From Frankia sp. AgB32 (lineage in GTDB: Bacteria > Actinomycetota > Actinomycetes > Frankiales > Frankiaceae): a stretch of DNA of 64,000 nucleotides. The stretch covers positions 119,503-183,502 of the forward strand of contig NZ_JALKFX010000001.1 in the NCBI RefSeq assembly GCF_023243045.1, given 5' to 3'. The notes under the pieces are model-generated. The model ran no database searches, was not told where the DNA came from, and was given only the letters and a program-made list of their open reading frames with translations. The translations under genes were made by a program, and so were the position numbers. Below are positions 37,151-46,289 of this stretch, in pieces (position 1 is the stretch's first letter; each line of letters opens with the position of its first letter).

Positions 37151-38734
37151 TCACCGTGGATGCGCGTCAGTCGGCAGGGTCCGTTTCGCCAGACTACTGA
37201 CTTCGTCGGTTCCACCGTGGGTCATGCTGACCGTTTCCTCCTCGAGATCAGCGCACATGTACACGTACTCGCCGACTCGCAGGCCGAACCGTCGGACGTA
37301 GGTACCAAAGCCGTGGGTGAATCCCGTCTCATCGTTGTACACAGCGGTGCCGCACGGTTCGCCTCGTCCATCGATCAGCTCAAACCGGGTGGAAGGGGTA
37401 CCAGCCGGGAACCATCGTCGCAGCAGAACTCCGGTGAGTTTGAAGTTGGACGTCACGGCCAACGTGACACTCGGGCGACCGTTCGGCGTAGTACCGGCGC
37501 GGAAATGCCGGTTCTCCGTCAGCGAGCGTGCCCGTGCCTGACTCTGTACGGTCGCCACCACGGCCGAGGCGACCTGCGTACCGCGGACGGTCCACGCGTT
37601 TCGGTCCAGCTGCACGAACGCGGGATGGAAGGTCAGGTACACGCTGACCGTGCTGAGGTTCATGCCGAACGCCTCGGCGGTCTCCATCAGGCTCGTGCGA
37701 TCGAGGACGCCGTTTGGTGACATCCTGATCAGCTCGACGAGAAGCGCCGCCTCGACACCCAGTTCTGCGTTGTGGTCCAGCGGGACTGTCGCGCTGAGCT
37801 CGTTGTCGTCGACCGCAAACTGGTCGTGCCACTCGCAGAACGCCCGCAGTCCGGTGATGGTCGGGGCCACCAGATCCGCTTGGTCTGCGGTGCGGCCGGA
37901 GTTGCGGTAGGTCCAGAAGTTCTCAACCGCCCGTCGTGCGCTGGGCAGGTCGACGGGCTGATGCACGGACAGAAGGGTACGGAGCGTGTTGACCAGGCGG
38001 TTTCGCACCGAGGACCCCCAGGTGACGTGGTCCTCATCGAGCCACACAACCGACTCCGACGCCGCCAACAGTGGTCTGACGTCGTCCTCGGTGACGACAA
38101 CACCGGCGTCGAGTGCCTCGTCACTGACCTGGAGCAGCGTGGCGAGGCCCTGCCGTTCGGTAAGCCTGCGAGTTGCCCTGTACACGGCGGTGAGGGTGTC
38201 GGGATCGTTGGTGACGACCCCGGCCCTCAGGTCCAGGTCGAACGGTCGTCCGGCGAACTCGGCGCACGCGCGCAGGCTGTCGAGGCTGTACCGGGTGGTG
38301 GTGACGCCTCTACGGAGCAGTTCGTCGGCCAACGCCAACTCCGTGCAGGGAGCCTGCCTCCTCGCAAGCTCCAGCGCGGCATCGAGCTGCGGCCACCACA
38401 GATACAGCCCGTAGAGAACCTTGTGCTGCTTCTGGATCTGGCGGGCGCGTTCGCGGGTTACGCCCATCGCGAGCCCTGTTTCCTCCAATGTGGCGGGTGG
38501 CTTTCCGAGCAGTCCGTACCGTGCTGCCAAACCGTTGATGACGGCCGGTCGGCAGGGCTTTCGTTTGCCATGAATCACCCTGTCCGCCCCGGACAGAATT
38601 CCGACGACCGTCGTCTCCAGCGGTTCGGTGCCGTCGAAGGTCAGTTCGGCGAACTTGCCAAGCGCACTCGCCAGGTCAACCTGCGTGTCCGGCCGATCTG
38701 GTTCCTGGGGGGCGCTGGTTTGTTTGCCCGTCAT
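37151..38734 (-). CDS. Sigma-70 region-4-like / winged-HTH protein of the defence operon
   Basis: The 527-residue protein is the last gene of the five-gene operon; its ATG shares one base with the AIPR stop (TGATG). Residues about 78-105 read PPATLEETGLAMGVTRERARQIQKQHKVL, matching the helix-turn-helix of sigma-70 region 4, without the other sigma regions. Two later segments resemble winged helices: CTELALADELLRRGVTTTRYSLDSLRACAEF, and LVELIRMSPNGVLDRTSLMETAEAFGMNLSTVSVYLTFHPAFVQLDRNAWTVRG. The C-terminal 130 residues are beta-rich (SVTLAVTSNFKLTGVLLRRWFPAGT, then GFGTYVRRFGLRVGEYVYMCADLEEE). No nuclease or ATPase motif is visible. It could bind DNA or RNA polymerase and guide or sense for the system; that role is inference. 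Confidence 0.85.
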   Translation of the reverse strand: MTGKQTSAPQEPDRPDTQVDLASALGKFAELTFDGTEPLETTVVGILSGADRVIHGKRKPCRPAVINGLAARYGLLGKPPATLEETGLAMGVTRERARQIQKQHKVLYGLYLWWPQLDAALELARRQAPCTELALADELLRRGVTTTRYSLDSLRACAEFAGRPFDLDLRAGVVTNDPDTLTAVYRATRRLTERQGLATLLQVSDEALDAGVVVTEDDVRPLLAASESVVWLDEDHVTWGSSVRNRLVNTLRTLLSVHQPVDLPSARRAVENFWTYRNSGRTADQADLVAPTITGLRAFCEWHDQFAVDDNELSATVPLDHNAELGVEAALLVELIRMSPNGVLDRTSLMETAEAFGMNLSTVSVYLTFHPAFVQLDRNAWTVRGTQVASAVVATVQSQARARSLTENRHFRAGTTPNGRPSVTLAVTSNFKLTGVLLRRWFPAGTPSTRFELIDGRGEPCGTAVYNDETGFTHGFGTYVRRFGLRVGEYVYMCADLEEETVSMTHGGTDEVSSLAKRTLPTDAHPR

Positions 38735-40764
38735 CAGGCATCCGTGTTCCCGGTCAGGGCGAAGCCGTTGTTGAGGGCGGCGTCGTAGATCCTTCTGAGG
38801 CTGTCGATCTGCTTGTCGGTCGGCGTCTTTCCCGCGCTCAGCAGTACTGCGGTACCGGATGCGATGCGCCGGTCAACGGCGGTAAGCTTATTGTGCTCGC
38901 CCGCCCAGGCAGCCAGCTCCGACCAGGGCACGAGCAGTAGGTCCTCGGTGCTGATACTGGACGCGACGATCTGGATCGGGTCTTTCGTGGTGAGCTGGGC
39001 GACGGTTGCCCCGCTGAGCTTCCACGGTAGGGCGCGCGCCTTCTCCCAGCACGCTGGCTTCTTGGCCCATTCGCCGACGTTGCCGGGTGTCCGGTCGAAG
39101 AACGACCGGAGCAGTCGGGCCAGCGCCGGGATCTCGCTGCGCAGCTGCTCCGGTATCTGTTGGGTACGCCAGATGACGTCAAGGTCGAGGCGCCGGCTGG
39201 TACGATTGCTGATCAGCGCCACGGCGTAGGCGACGACCTGCGCCTTGTAGCCCTCCAAGCCGCTCTCCCGGAACGTCCTGGCCACGATCCTGTCAGTCTG
39301 TCGGAACAGGATCGCCTTCGCGACAAGGTGCTCGTAGTAGCGCCGAGAGGGCTTCTGGTCCTGCTCCGGACGTTGCGCGAGCCGCAGTGCGAACTCGGCG
39401 AAGCACTTCTGACCACCGAGGCTGACGGCGTGCGGAGCCTCGTCCCAGGCGAGCTCGAACTTCGCCAGGTCGGTCTTGACGAACTTTTGCGCGGCCGGAT
39501 GGATCTCCTTGAATGCCTTCTGCCTGGCCGGTGTCCCCGTTCGGGCCAGCTCGTCCTGGTACTGGCCGCGGGCACGTTCGTAGAACCATCGGGTCTGCCG
39601 CTGGCTGCCGTTCGTGGCCGGCGCCCACACCGATCGGGAGAGACGTTCGATGTCGACATGGAAGGAGTGACTGGTGCTGAAGTCCGCCTCCTGGACCTTG
39701 TTCTGGCTGTTGGCATAGCGGGAGATCAGCGGGACGAGCTCGGCGAGTTGGTCCGGCGGGACGACGGTGAGCTTCATCTGGACGTGTATCCCGTCCAGCG
39801 TCGCCCTGTGTCGGACTGCCGCGTGGTATAGGGACGCGGTGGTCTGGCCGCCGTTGACGATCTGTAGGTCCTGCAGGCTGGCGATGGCGCTGCCGCCCTC
39901 GGGCGTCCTGACTATGTCGACGGCAGATGCGGTCGCGGAGATGCCGTTGTTGTAGGCGAGGAACCGGCGAGGCTCGTTGAGTATGGTATCGCGGATACCC
40001 TGGTTGACCTTGCCCCTTGCCTGCAGGAACGACCGCACGTTGAGTTCGAGCAGGCGGGCGGAGTACGTCGCGTAGATCTCCTTCAGCACGGTACCGGGCA
40101 CGATGGCCAGCATCGTGTGACATCCCTGCTCGTCAAGGTCGGTGGGAAGACACGGGACTGGCGCACCGAACCGGCTGAGGAAGTCGACGTGGATGGGCTC
40201 CTGCTGCCGGCCAGAGGTCACCAGTCGGTGCAACCGCACCACGTCCCAGACCTGGACCGACGTCGGAACATCACCGAACTCCGGCGTCGCCACGTCCTTC
40301 CTGGTGGCGACCCCACCATCGGTGAACAACCAGAACCGGACCCGAGTGAGTTCCGGGAGAACCTGGCTGATGCTGTGCGCCATGTCGAACACCGGTGAAG
40401 CCACCTCAAGCCCGGCTGTGCGGTTCCGCGACACCTTCTCCAGGAAACCGCGCAGCCGCCGGAGACAGGTCTCGATCTCCGCCTTGCCGACGGGTGCGGG
40501 TGGCGCCACCTGCCTGAGCACTACGCCGAACAGGTCGAGCGTCTGGCCATCGACGCTGATGTTGTAGCCCGAGATCTCCTCGCCGCGCGCCTGGTGGAAA
40601 CAGGCCTCCCCGCCCTCGAGTTCGGCGACATCGGTGAGCTCGCCGACCATCCGTTCAAGGAAAACGTCGCGGATGTTCCGCTCCGCGCCGGGCACACCCG
40701 CCTCCGCGCGCAGATCGTCCTGGAGCGACTCGGTGAACTGGCCGAGATCGGTGTCGTCGGTCAT
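38734..40764 (-). CDS. AIPR (abortive-infection phage-resistance) family protein
   Basis: The 676-residue protein starts at ATG 40764, overlapping the DUF4420 stop by 4 nt (ATGA). The AIPR core is recognised by FLAYNNGISATASAVDIV, then LQIVNGGQTTASLYHAAVRHR and SRYANSQNKVQEADFS. The N-terminal third (AELEGGEACFHQARGEEISGYNISVDGQTLDLFGVVL) resembles a restriction-fold region. AIPR proteins occur in phage-defence loci, often with restriction-type partners; the mechanism is not settled. In this operon it sits between a PD-(D/E)XK protein and the sigma-like protein. Confidence 0.9.
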   Translation of the reverse strand: MTDDTDLGQFTESLQDDLRAEAGVPGAERNIRDVFLERMVGELTDVAELEGGEACFHQARGEEISGYNISVDGQTLDLFGVVLRQVAPPAPVGKAEIETCLRRLRGFLEKVSRNRTAGLEVASPVFDMAHSISQVLPELTRVRFWLFTDGGVATRKDVATPEFGDVPTSVQVWDVVRLHRLVTSGRQQEPIHVDFLSRFGAPVPCLPTDLDEQGCHTMLAIVPGTVLKEIYATYSARLLELNVRSFLQARGKVNQGIRDTILNEPRRFLAYNNGISATASAVDIVRTPEGGSAIASLQDLQIVNGGQTTASLYHAAVRHRATLDGIHVQMKLTVVPPDQLAELVPLISRYANSQNKVQEADFSTSHSFHVDIERLSRSVWAPATNGSQRQTRWFYERARGQYQDELARTGTPARQKAFKEIHPAAQKFVKTDLAKFELAWDEAPHAVSLGGQKCFAEFALRLAQRPEQDQKPSRRYYEHLVAKAILFRQTDRIVARTFRESGLEGYKAQVVAYAVALISNRTSRRLDLDVIWRTQQIPEQLRSEIPALARLLRSFFDRTPGNVGEWAKKPACWEKARALPWKLSGATVAQLTTKDPIQIVASSISTEDLLLVPWSELAAWAGEHNKLTAVDRRIASGTAVLLSAGKTPTDKQIDSLRRIYDAALNNGFALTGNTDA

Positions 40765-41774
40765 GCCTTCGTTTCCAGGGCGGTGATCATGTCCTCGTGG
40801 CTGACGAGGAACGAGGTGGCGGCCAGCAGGTCGACGGTGTAACGGACGCCGGACACCCCGACCGGTCTGGTCTGCTCGATGATCCGGGGAAAGCCGTCTG
40901 TCACCCGGTGGACCGTCCGACCGCGCAGCGCGTATCGCCGGTCCTCGTACAGCCGGCTCTGTGTGTCCAGGTAGCCGGCACGTACCAGCCGCCGATCCAG
41001 CTCGCCCGCGCCCCCGAGGCCGGTTGCCTGGTGACGCACCTGGCGAACGAGTTCGGGAAGGGACATTCCACGTCCGCCCTGGCGCGCGTCGAGCGCCAGC
41101 GTCACCAGGAACAACGCCCCCGGTCCGGCGTCGTTGAGCTGTCGTTCGCTGCTGATCCACACCCGGTTGGCGTCGTGTCCAGCCGCGGTCTTGATCTCCA
41201 CGCTGCCGGACTGGAACTGGAAGTCCTGCAACTCCTGGTCGGGGCCGGTCCAAGCGTACACCGCCGCCGGGCCGAACGTCGGGAGGAACAGGTCGGACAT
41301 CGTGTGCAGCTCGCCGAACAGCCCACGCTGCCGCTCTCGTGGCAGCCCGTCGGGACTGACCCCGGACAGCATCCGCTGCCACTCACTCAGCCGGTTCACC
41401 ACCACGTCGCCCGGTTCCGTGGTGACCTGGGTGAGCATCACGAGCAGGTCGGCCACCAGCGTGGTGAAGATGTCCGTGTACGCACCCGCGCGCAGCACGA
41501 GGTCCAACGTGGTCCCGTACTCCGGGAGGCTCCCCGGCTCGACCACCACGCCGGAGGTGACCAGCAGCCCCTTCGTCGCGCTGGCCGGGGTGTGGTCGGT
41601 GACCACCGAGAACACCCGACGCGCGGCCGGGTACTCGACGGCGACGAAACAGTGGTGTGGACTGTCCGCCAGCACCCGCCGAACCCGCCGGCCGGCCGAG
41701 CCCGGGCCACCCTGCCTGGCCTCCAGTTCGGCCCAGAGTTCCTCAAGGTCCGTGGCGGACGGTACCGCGGTCAC
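40761..41774 (-). CDS. DUF4420 PD-(D/E)XK nuclease-like protein
   Basis: The 337-residue protein starts at GTG 41774, overlapping the helicase stop. The nuclease-like motif lies about residue 190-210: a D (QDFQFQSGS) followed by VEIKTA (E-x-K), as in PD-(D/E)XK folds. Other family features are RLSEWQRML, RGLFGELHTMSDLFLP and a late QTRPVGVSGVRYTVDL. DUF4420 proteins are found with Z1 helicases and MORC-like ATPases in restriction-type loci, where they are the likely DNA cutter. No metal-binding test is possible from sequence. Confidence 0.9.
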   Translation of the reverse strand: MTAVPSATDLEELWAELEARQGGPGSAGRRVRRVLADSPHHCFVAVEYPAARRVFSVVTDHTPASATKGLLVTSGVVVEPGSLPEYGTTLDLVLRAGAYTDIFTTLVADLLVMLTQVTTEPGDVVVNRLSEWQRMLSGVSPDGLPRERQRGLFGELHTMSDLFLPTFGPAAVYAWTGPDQELQDFQFQSGSVEIKTAAGHDANRVWISSERQLNDAGPGALFLVTLALDARQGGRGMSLPELVRQVRHQATGLGGAGELDRRLVRAGYLDTQSRLYEDRRYALRGRTVHRVTDGFPRIIEQTRPVGVSGVRYTVDLLAATSFLVSHEDMITALETKA

Positions 41775-44620
41775 GCCTGCTCCTCGTCGGATTCCTCGCC
41801 GCCGAACTCCTGGCTGCCGAACTCCTGGTCCCACCACAGGTTCGTCACTCGGTACTTGATGGTCTTCGCGGTCGGACTCTTCGGAAAGCTGAGGGCGAAC
41901 CCGACGGGCGGCAGGTCGGGATGCATCCAGGTGTCGGGCCGGAGCGGATACAGCAACAACAGTCCGCGACCCGGTGGGCGGACCTCACGGATGGCGAGCC
42001 CGCCCGGCGCGCTGGGCGCCGTCTTCCTCGTCTTCGGGTCCGCCTGCCAGGCCTGCCTGGTCATCTCCAGAGCTCGCCCGCCCTCCTCGTCGGAGAGGTC
42101 CAAGCCCTCGTCGCTCGGCGAGACGAGGCGACGGACCACGTAGCGGTCCTTCCCCGCCCGCAGCCCGGCCTTGTACTCCGCGTCGGCGTTCGCGCCTTCC
42201 CTCGGCAGGTACAGGGCCCGCCGGACCAGGCCGACCTCGAACTCACCGATCCGGTGAGTCCTCAGGTCGTCGCCGGAGACCGACACGAGCCCCACAGTCC
42301 ATGTGGTGAGCTCCGGCTGCTCGGTGGTCAACAGCGTCCTGACGTAGTCGGCCAGTGCTCGCGGCTGTGCCTTGGTCGCGACGTCGGAGGCCTGGTACCT
42401 GTCCAGGAAATCCAGCACGTCGGCCGCCGGCACGTTGTCCCACCGAACGGTGCCGAGAGCACCCCGGCGGGGTGCCGGAGTGCCCATGACACCGACCAGG
42501 CGCTTGGTGGCGGCCAGGTTGGTGCGGAGCACCTCCTCGTCGGTCTCGAAGGTGATCGACTCGCTGATTGTCTGGGAGAAGGTGATATCGACGTCGGTGC
42601 CGTTGCGCATCTTGGTTCGGGCGGTGATCATCAGCCCGTCCGGATGCGCACGGACCCGCAGCCCGTACTCCTGCGGGGTCTTCCCGAGCGCCGCCATGTA
42701 GTCGAACTCGCGCAGCAGTTCCTCGTTGGCCAGCGCGATGTCCCGGTACCACCCGGCCAGCTCGTCGGTCGTGTAGAGCCGGCACAGGTCGAGGTAGCCG
42801 GGTCGGTAGCCGAACCAGCGGCCCATCTGCATCAGCGTGTCGTACATCCTCGACGCCCGCAGGTAGTAGCTGACCGTCAGCCCCTCGAGGGTCAGACCGC
42901 GGGAGAGCTTGTCCCCACCGATCGCGATCAGCGTCAGCGGCTGGTCGGCCTCACTGTAGGTCAGCGCGTCCTCGGACTTGCCGTTGAGAATGCGCAGTTC
43001 GACGTCGTCGAGCACGCCCGGAAGCGCCTCGCGGATCTGCGCCCAGTCGATGACCCCACCAACTTCCAACGTCACGTCCGGGTTCCGCAGCAGCGACTCG
43101 GTGGTCGGTACGAAGTCGCTTCGCCACAAGGACTCCAGGGCGGGCCAGGGGGAGTCCGGGCTGGTGGGGTCGCCGTGCCACAGGCGCTGGCGCATCAGGC
43201 CCAGATGCTCGTGCAGGGCTCGGCGGAGCAGCGCCTGGACGTCGGTGAAGCGGGTGACGTGCACCAACATCGAGTTGTGGTCCTCGTGGCCCCGAACCCG
43301 ACGGGCGGCCGTGGCGAGTAGGAAGGCGTTGATCGCGGTGAGCAGCGATGCCGGCAGTCGGCCCGGGACGGTGTCCTTTCCGTGCTTGTTCGGGAGCCAC
43401 ATCTCGTGGTCGTCGAAGGTACTGATGATCGGTAGTCCGACCTGCCCCTCGATGCCGGAGTTCGCGTCGCGGTCCAGGCCGAACACCCTGTTCACGCCCA
43501 CGTAGTTGCTCGGTGGCCGGAGGCTGATGATGAAGCTGCGTGGGAAGAGGTCCTCGCCGTACTTCTCGGTCCTCGCGTCAGCATCGATGAACACGTTGGC
43601 GAACGGCGTGGCGGTGTACGCGAGGTACGCGGACTTCTCGAACGTGCGCAGCAGCTTCCGGATCAGACCGTTGATCTTGGTTGGGTCGTAGTCGTCGATC
43701 GGCTGCCCGTTCTCGTCAGTCGGCCGGGCCCTGGTGTTGACCGACGCGTTGTCCGCCTCGTCGTCGATCACCAGCAACGGAACGTCGCGCACGATCTGCT
43801 GACCGGTCTCCGGGTCACGTTCCTGGTTCAGCCGGGTCGCCCACGAGTGTAGGTTCCGCAGTACGGACGCGTTCTTCTTGACCACCAGAATGACCGGGTC
43901 GCCGCCGCCCGCGTTGAGCCAGACCTGCCGGGCGACCTTGACCTGGAAGTCACCCTTCTCGTCGCTGCTGGTCAACGAGTGGACGTGGAGGAACTTCCCC
44001 GGCATCCGCCCGACGCCGACCTTGGCATTGGACTGGTCGTAGCTGCGGTTGCTCCTCGTGTCGAACCCGAGGAACTCCAGGTCCAGCCGGTGCTGGGTCT
44101 GGCTGCGCAGGCTGTTGTGCAGACCGGCCAACACGACGATCAGGCGGTAGCCGGCGTCCGCCGCCTTGCAGATGACGCCGGTGTAGTTGGCGGTCTTGCC
44201 GGACTGCACCTGCCCGACCACCATCCCGCGACGGTCCCACCGGCCAGGCCGGTCCGGCTTCTCGAACGAACCCAGAATCCGGTCGGTGACCTGGTCGATG
44301 CTGCGAATCTGGGCTGGTGCCCAGTCCTTCCGGCCCAGATACCGCCGGTACCGTTCCCAGAAGCTCCAGTCGATCTCGCCCCGGGCGGCGTCGAGCCAGG
44401 GTACGTGGTCCTCACGGCCGTTGAGAACCTGTTCGGTCGGAAGCCAGACGTTGCACCGACTCTCTACGTCCCGCCGCAACTCGCCGACGTCGACGTTGGC
44501 CTGCTCCACAAGAAGCAGCGCCTTGTCGACCGCCTGTTCGACCTCGTAGGCCGTAACGTCGTCTTCGTCGTCGAGCAACATCAGGGCGATCTCCATCGCC
44601 CTGCGATGGTCGGGGTTCAT
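41771..44620 (-). CDS. Z1-domain superfamily II helicase/ATPase
   Basis: The 949-residue protein has all the helicase motifs: Walker A VVGQVQSGKTANYTG, the DEAD-type LLVIDDEADNAS, YTATPFANVFID as motif III, IAIGGDKLSRGLTLEGLTVSYYLR as motif V and MQMGRWFGYRPGYLDLCRLYTT as motif VI, with the Z1 domain around it. It is likely a DNA translocase. It overlaps both neighbours by 4 nt. In related loci Z1 helicases pair with GHKL ATPases and nucleases, acting after modification status is read. Confidence 0.93.
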   Translation of the reverse strand: MNPDHRRAMEIALMLLDDEDDVTAYEVEQAVDKALLLVEQANVDVGELRRDVESRCNVWLPTEQVLNGREDHVPWLDAARGEIDWSFWERYRRYLGRKDWAPAQIRSIDQVTDRILGSFEKPDRPGRWDRRGMVVGQVQSGKTANYTGVICKAADAGYRLIVVLAGLHNSLRSQTQHRLDLEFLGFDTRSNRSYDQSNAKVGVGRMPGKFLHVHSLTSSDEKGDFQVKVARQVWLNAGGGDPVILVVKKNASVLRNLHSWATRLNQERDPETGQQIVRDVPLLVIDDEADNASVNTRARPTDENGQPIDDYDPTKINGLIRKLLRTFEKSAYLAYTATPFANVFIDADARTEKYGEDLFPRSFIISLRPPSNYVGVNRVFGLDRDANSGIEGQVGLPIISTFDDHEMWLPNKHGKDTVPGRLPASLLTAINAFLLATAARRVRGHEDHNSMLVHVTRFTDVQALLRRALHEHLGLMRQRLWHGDPTSPDSPWPALESLWRSDFVPTTESLLRNPDVTLEVGGVIDWAQIREALPGVLDDVELRILNGKSEDALTYSEADQPLTLIAIGGDKLSRGLTLEGLTVSYYLRASRMYDTLMQMGRWFGYRPGYLDLCRLYTTDELAGWYRDIALANEELLREFDYMAALGKTPQEYGLRVRAHPDGLMITARTKMRNGTDVDITFSQTISESITFETDEEVLRTNLAATKRLVGVMGTPAPRRGALGTVRWDNVPAADVLDFLDRYQASDVATKAQPRALADYVRTLLTTEQPELTTWTVGLVSVSGDDLRTHRIGEFEVGLVRRALYLPREGANADAEYKAGLRAGKDRYVVRRLVSPSDEGLDLSDEEGGRALEMTRQAWQADPKTRKTAPSAPGGLAIREVRPPGRGLLLLYPLRPDTWMHPDLPPVGFALSFPKSPTAKTIKYRVTNLWWDQEFGSQEFGGEESDEEQA

Positions 44621-46143
44621 GCCGTCTCCTGACCGGGTTCGCGGGTACAGACCTCCCGAACCAGGTCGGGAAAGTCAGAGAACGGTTCCATTGTCAGCAT
44701 CCGACCGACAATTTCCGGGTTGGACATCCCCGCGCGTCCCATCGCCCGGACGACGTCGGTCAGCACCGACCAGACCACGGCCGGGTCGGTCTCCTCGAAC
44801 GGCGCCGCCTGCCGGCCCTGCCGGTCCGCATGGTTCAGGATGATCAGCGGAACCGGAACGGTCTCCTCCAGCAGCCTGACCAGGGCCTCGACGTCACCGC
44901 CGTCCGCCGCCGTGAGCAGCGCGGCCACCAGCGGGTGCTGACGGTTGACCTGGTAGGCGATCTTCGTCCCGCGTGCGACCTGTAGCCAGGCCTGGACCAC
45001 TTCACCCTGGCTGGTCCGCTGAAGTACCTTGCCGCGGTGTCGGTAGACACTTGTCGACCGCAGCCGAACGACCTCGGCGATCCGCCGCAACCCGGGCCCC
45101 AGCGCGCCCGGCGCGCGGGCCACCGACTTACGGACGTCGATCTGCCAGTCGGAGTCCAGGTGGTTGGGCAGATCGAGCCGGATCCGGGCCAGCGAGGTCA
45201 GCTCGTCCCGCCGGAATCCGAGCCCGAGCCAGCTTCCGGACACGATCAGCCGTCGGTTCCGGTAGATGTAGAACCCCTGCTGGGAGGTCCAGCCACGACG
45301 ACCCCCAGCGGTGGTGTGCTCCTGGGAGGTCAGCCGGCTCACGTGCGGCAGGACGAACGACTTCACCCTGATCAGCTCGTCCCGGCACGGCAGCGACTCG
45401 TCCGTGACCACCTGGGTGGTCTCGTGGGACTCGAGGAACGGGTCCCACGGCACGACGTTCCGGCCGTTCACCCGGATCGTGATCTGCCCGGGCCCCGTGA
45501 CGTACCGATGGAAGGTCATCCCGAGATGCCGGGCAACCCGGTCGGCGATGTCGTAGAAGTGCCGCTCAGCCTGCTCGTTCCGCGGATCAGGTGCGGCAAC
45601 CAGTCGGTCCAGCCCTCGCCACAGCACCACCGTTCCCGGCCGGTCACCGTGCAGCTCGTCCCACCGCGCCCGGTCCTCGGCGGCCAACGTCGTCAGGAGC
45701 TGCCAGGCGCCGACGCGGACGACGTGGTCGAGATCCCACGTCCGAGCCGCCAGCGACGAGCTCGTCGTCGCCGACATGACGACCAGCCGCCGGCACTGCG
45801 AGAACGACGCGGTCTTCAGCCCGAGCCCGAACCGCCCGAGGTCGTTCGCCCTTCTCGGCGTCGAAGGGCTGGTCGTGCCCGGCCGCATCGCCTCCCGGAG
45901 CCCGGCACCGTCCATCCCGAGACCGTCGTCGACGACCGCGATCCACGACTCCGCGCCGGCCCAACGCAGGCGGACGTCGATCGAGGTGGCCTTGGCCGTG
46001 ATGCTGTTGTCAACCAGATCCGCAACCGCGGTCTCGGTGGAGTAGCCGAACGCGCGAAGGGACTCCACCAACGACTCCGCGCGAGGTTCGACCACCTCGT
46101 AGCCGGTCACGCTGCCGCCGTCGGACGATCTTCGGTCGGCCAC
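44617..46143 (-). CDS. MORC/MutL-like GHKL ATPase of a restriction-type system
   Basis: The 508-residue protein starts at GTG 46143 with AGGAGG 4-5 nt upstream; the frame is open further, but that part lacks motifs. GHKL signatures: SLRAFGYSTETAVADLVDNSITAKAT (N box with E and DN), WIAVVDDGLGMDGAGL (G1, D-x-G-x-G) and ANDLGRFGLGLKTASFSQCRRLVV (G2). An S5-like region (GRRGWTSQQGFYIYRNRRLIVSG) follows. This is the ATP-clamp part of bacterial MORC-like proteins known from restriction systems, not MutL mismatch repair: no mutS and no MutL C-terminal domain. It is the first gene of the operon and divergent from the methyltransferase gene. Confidence 0.9.
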   Translation of the reverse strand: MADRRSSDGGSVTGYEVVEPRAESLVESLRAFGYSTETAVADLVDNSITAKATSIDVRLRWAGAESWIAVVDDGLGMDGAGLREAMRPGTTSPSTPRRANDLGRFGLGLKTASFSQCRRLVVMSATTSSSLAARTWDLDHVVRVGAWQLLTTLAAEDRARWDELHGDRPGTVVLWRGLDRLVAAPDPRNEQAERHFYDIADRVARHLGMTFHRYVTGPGQITIRVNGRNVVPWDPFLESHETTQVVTDESLPCRDELIRVKSFVLPHVSRLTSQEHTTAGGRRGWTSQQGFYIYRNRRLIVSGSWLGLGFRRDELTSLARIRLDLPNHLDSDWQIDVRKSVARAPGALGPGLRRIAEVVRLRSTSVYRHRGKVLQRTSQGEVVQAWLQVARGTKIAYQVNRQHPLVAALLTAADGGDVEALVRLLEETVPVPLIILNHADRQGRQAAPFEETDPAVVWSVLTDVVRAMGRAGMSNPEIVGRMLTMEPFSDFPDLVREVCTREPGQETA

Positions 46144-46289
46144 CTCACCTCCTCGGACGCAGCTTCGGGAAGGGCTCGGCATCGTCGAGCGGTTTCCGAT
46201 TCGTTCATCATCCGCAGTGCGGGCACAGGCACCTGCACACCGGGGCTCCCCTGGATCAGGCGACCAGTGTAAGGAAGCCGGGCAGATGC

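Noticed and set aside
41657-43321. 554-residue plus-strand frame
   Set aside because: It lies opposite the Z1 helicase, DUF4420 and their overlaps, with no domain; it is an antisense shadow.
44617-46143. MutL mismatch-repair function for the GHKL protein
   Set aside because: There is no mutS nearby and no MutL C-terminal domain, and the operon context is restriction-like.
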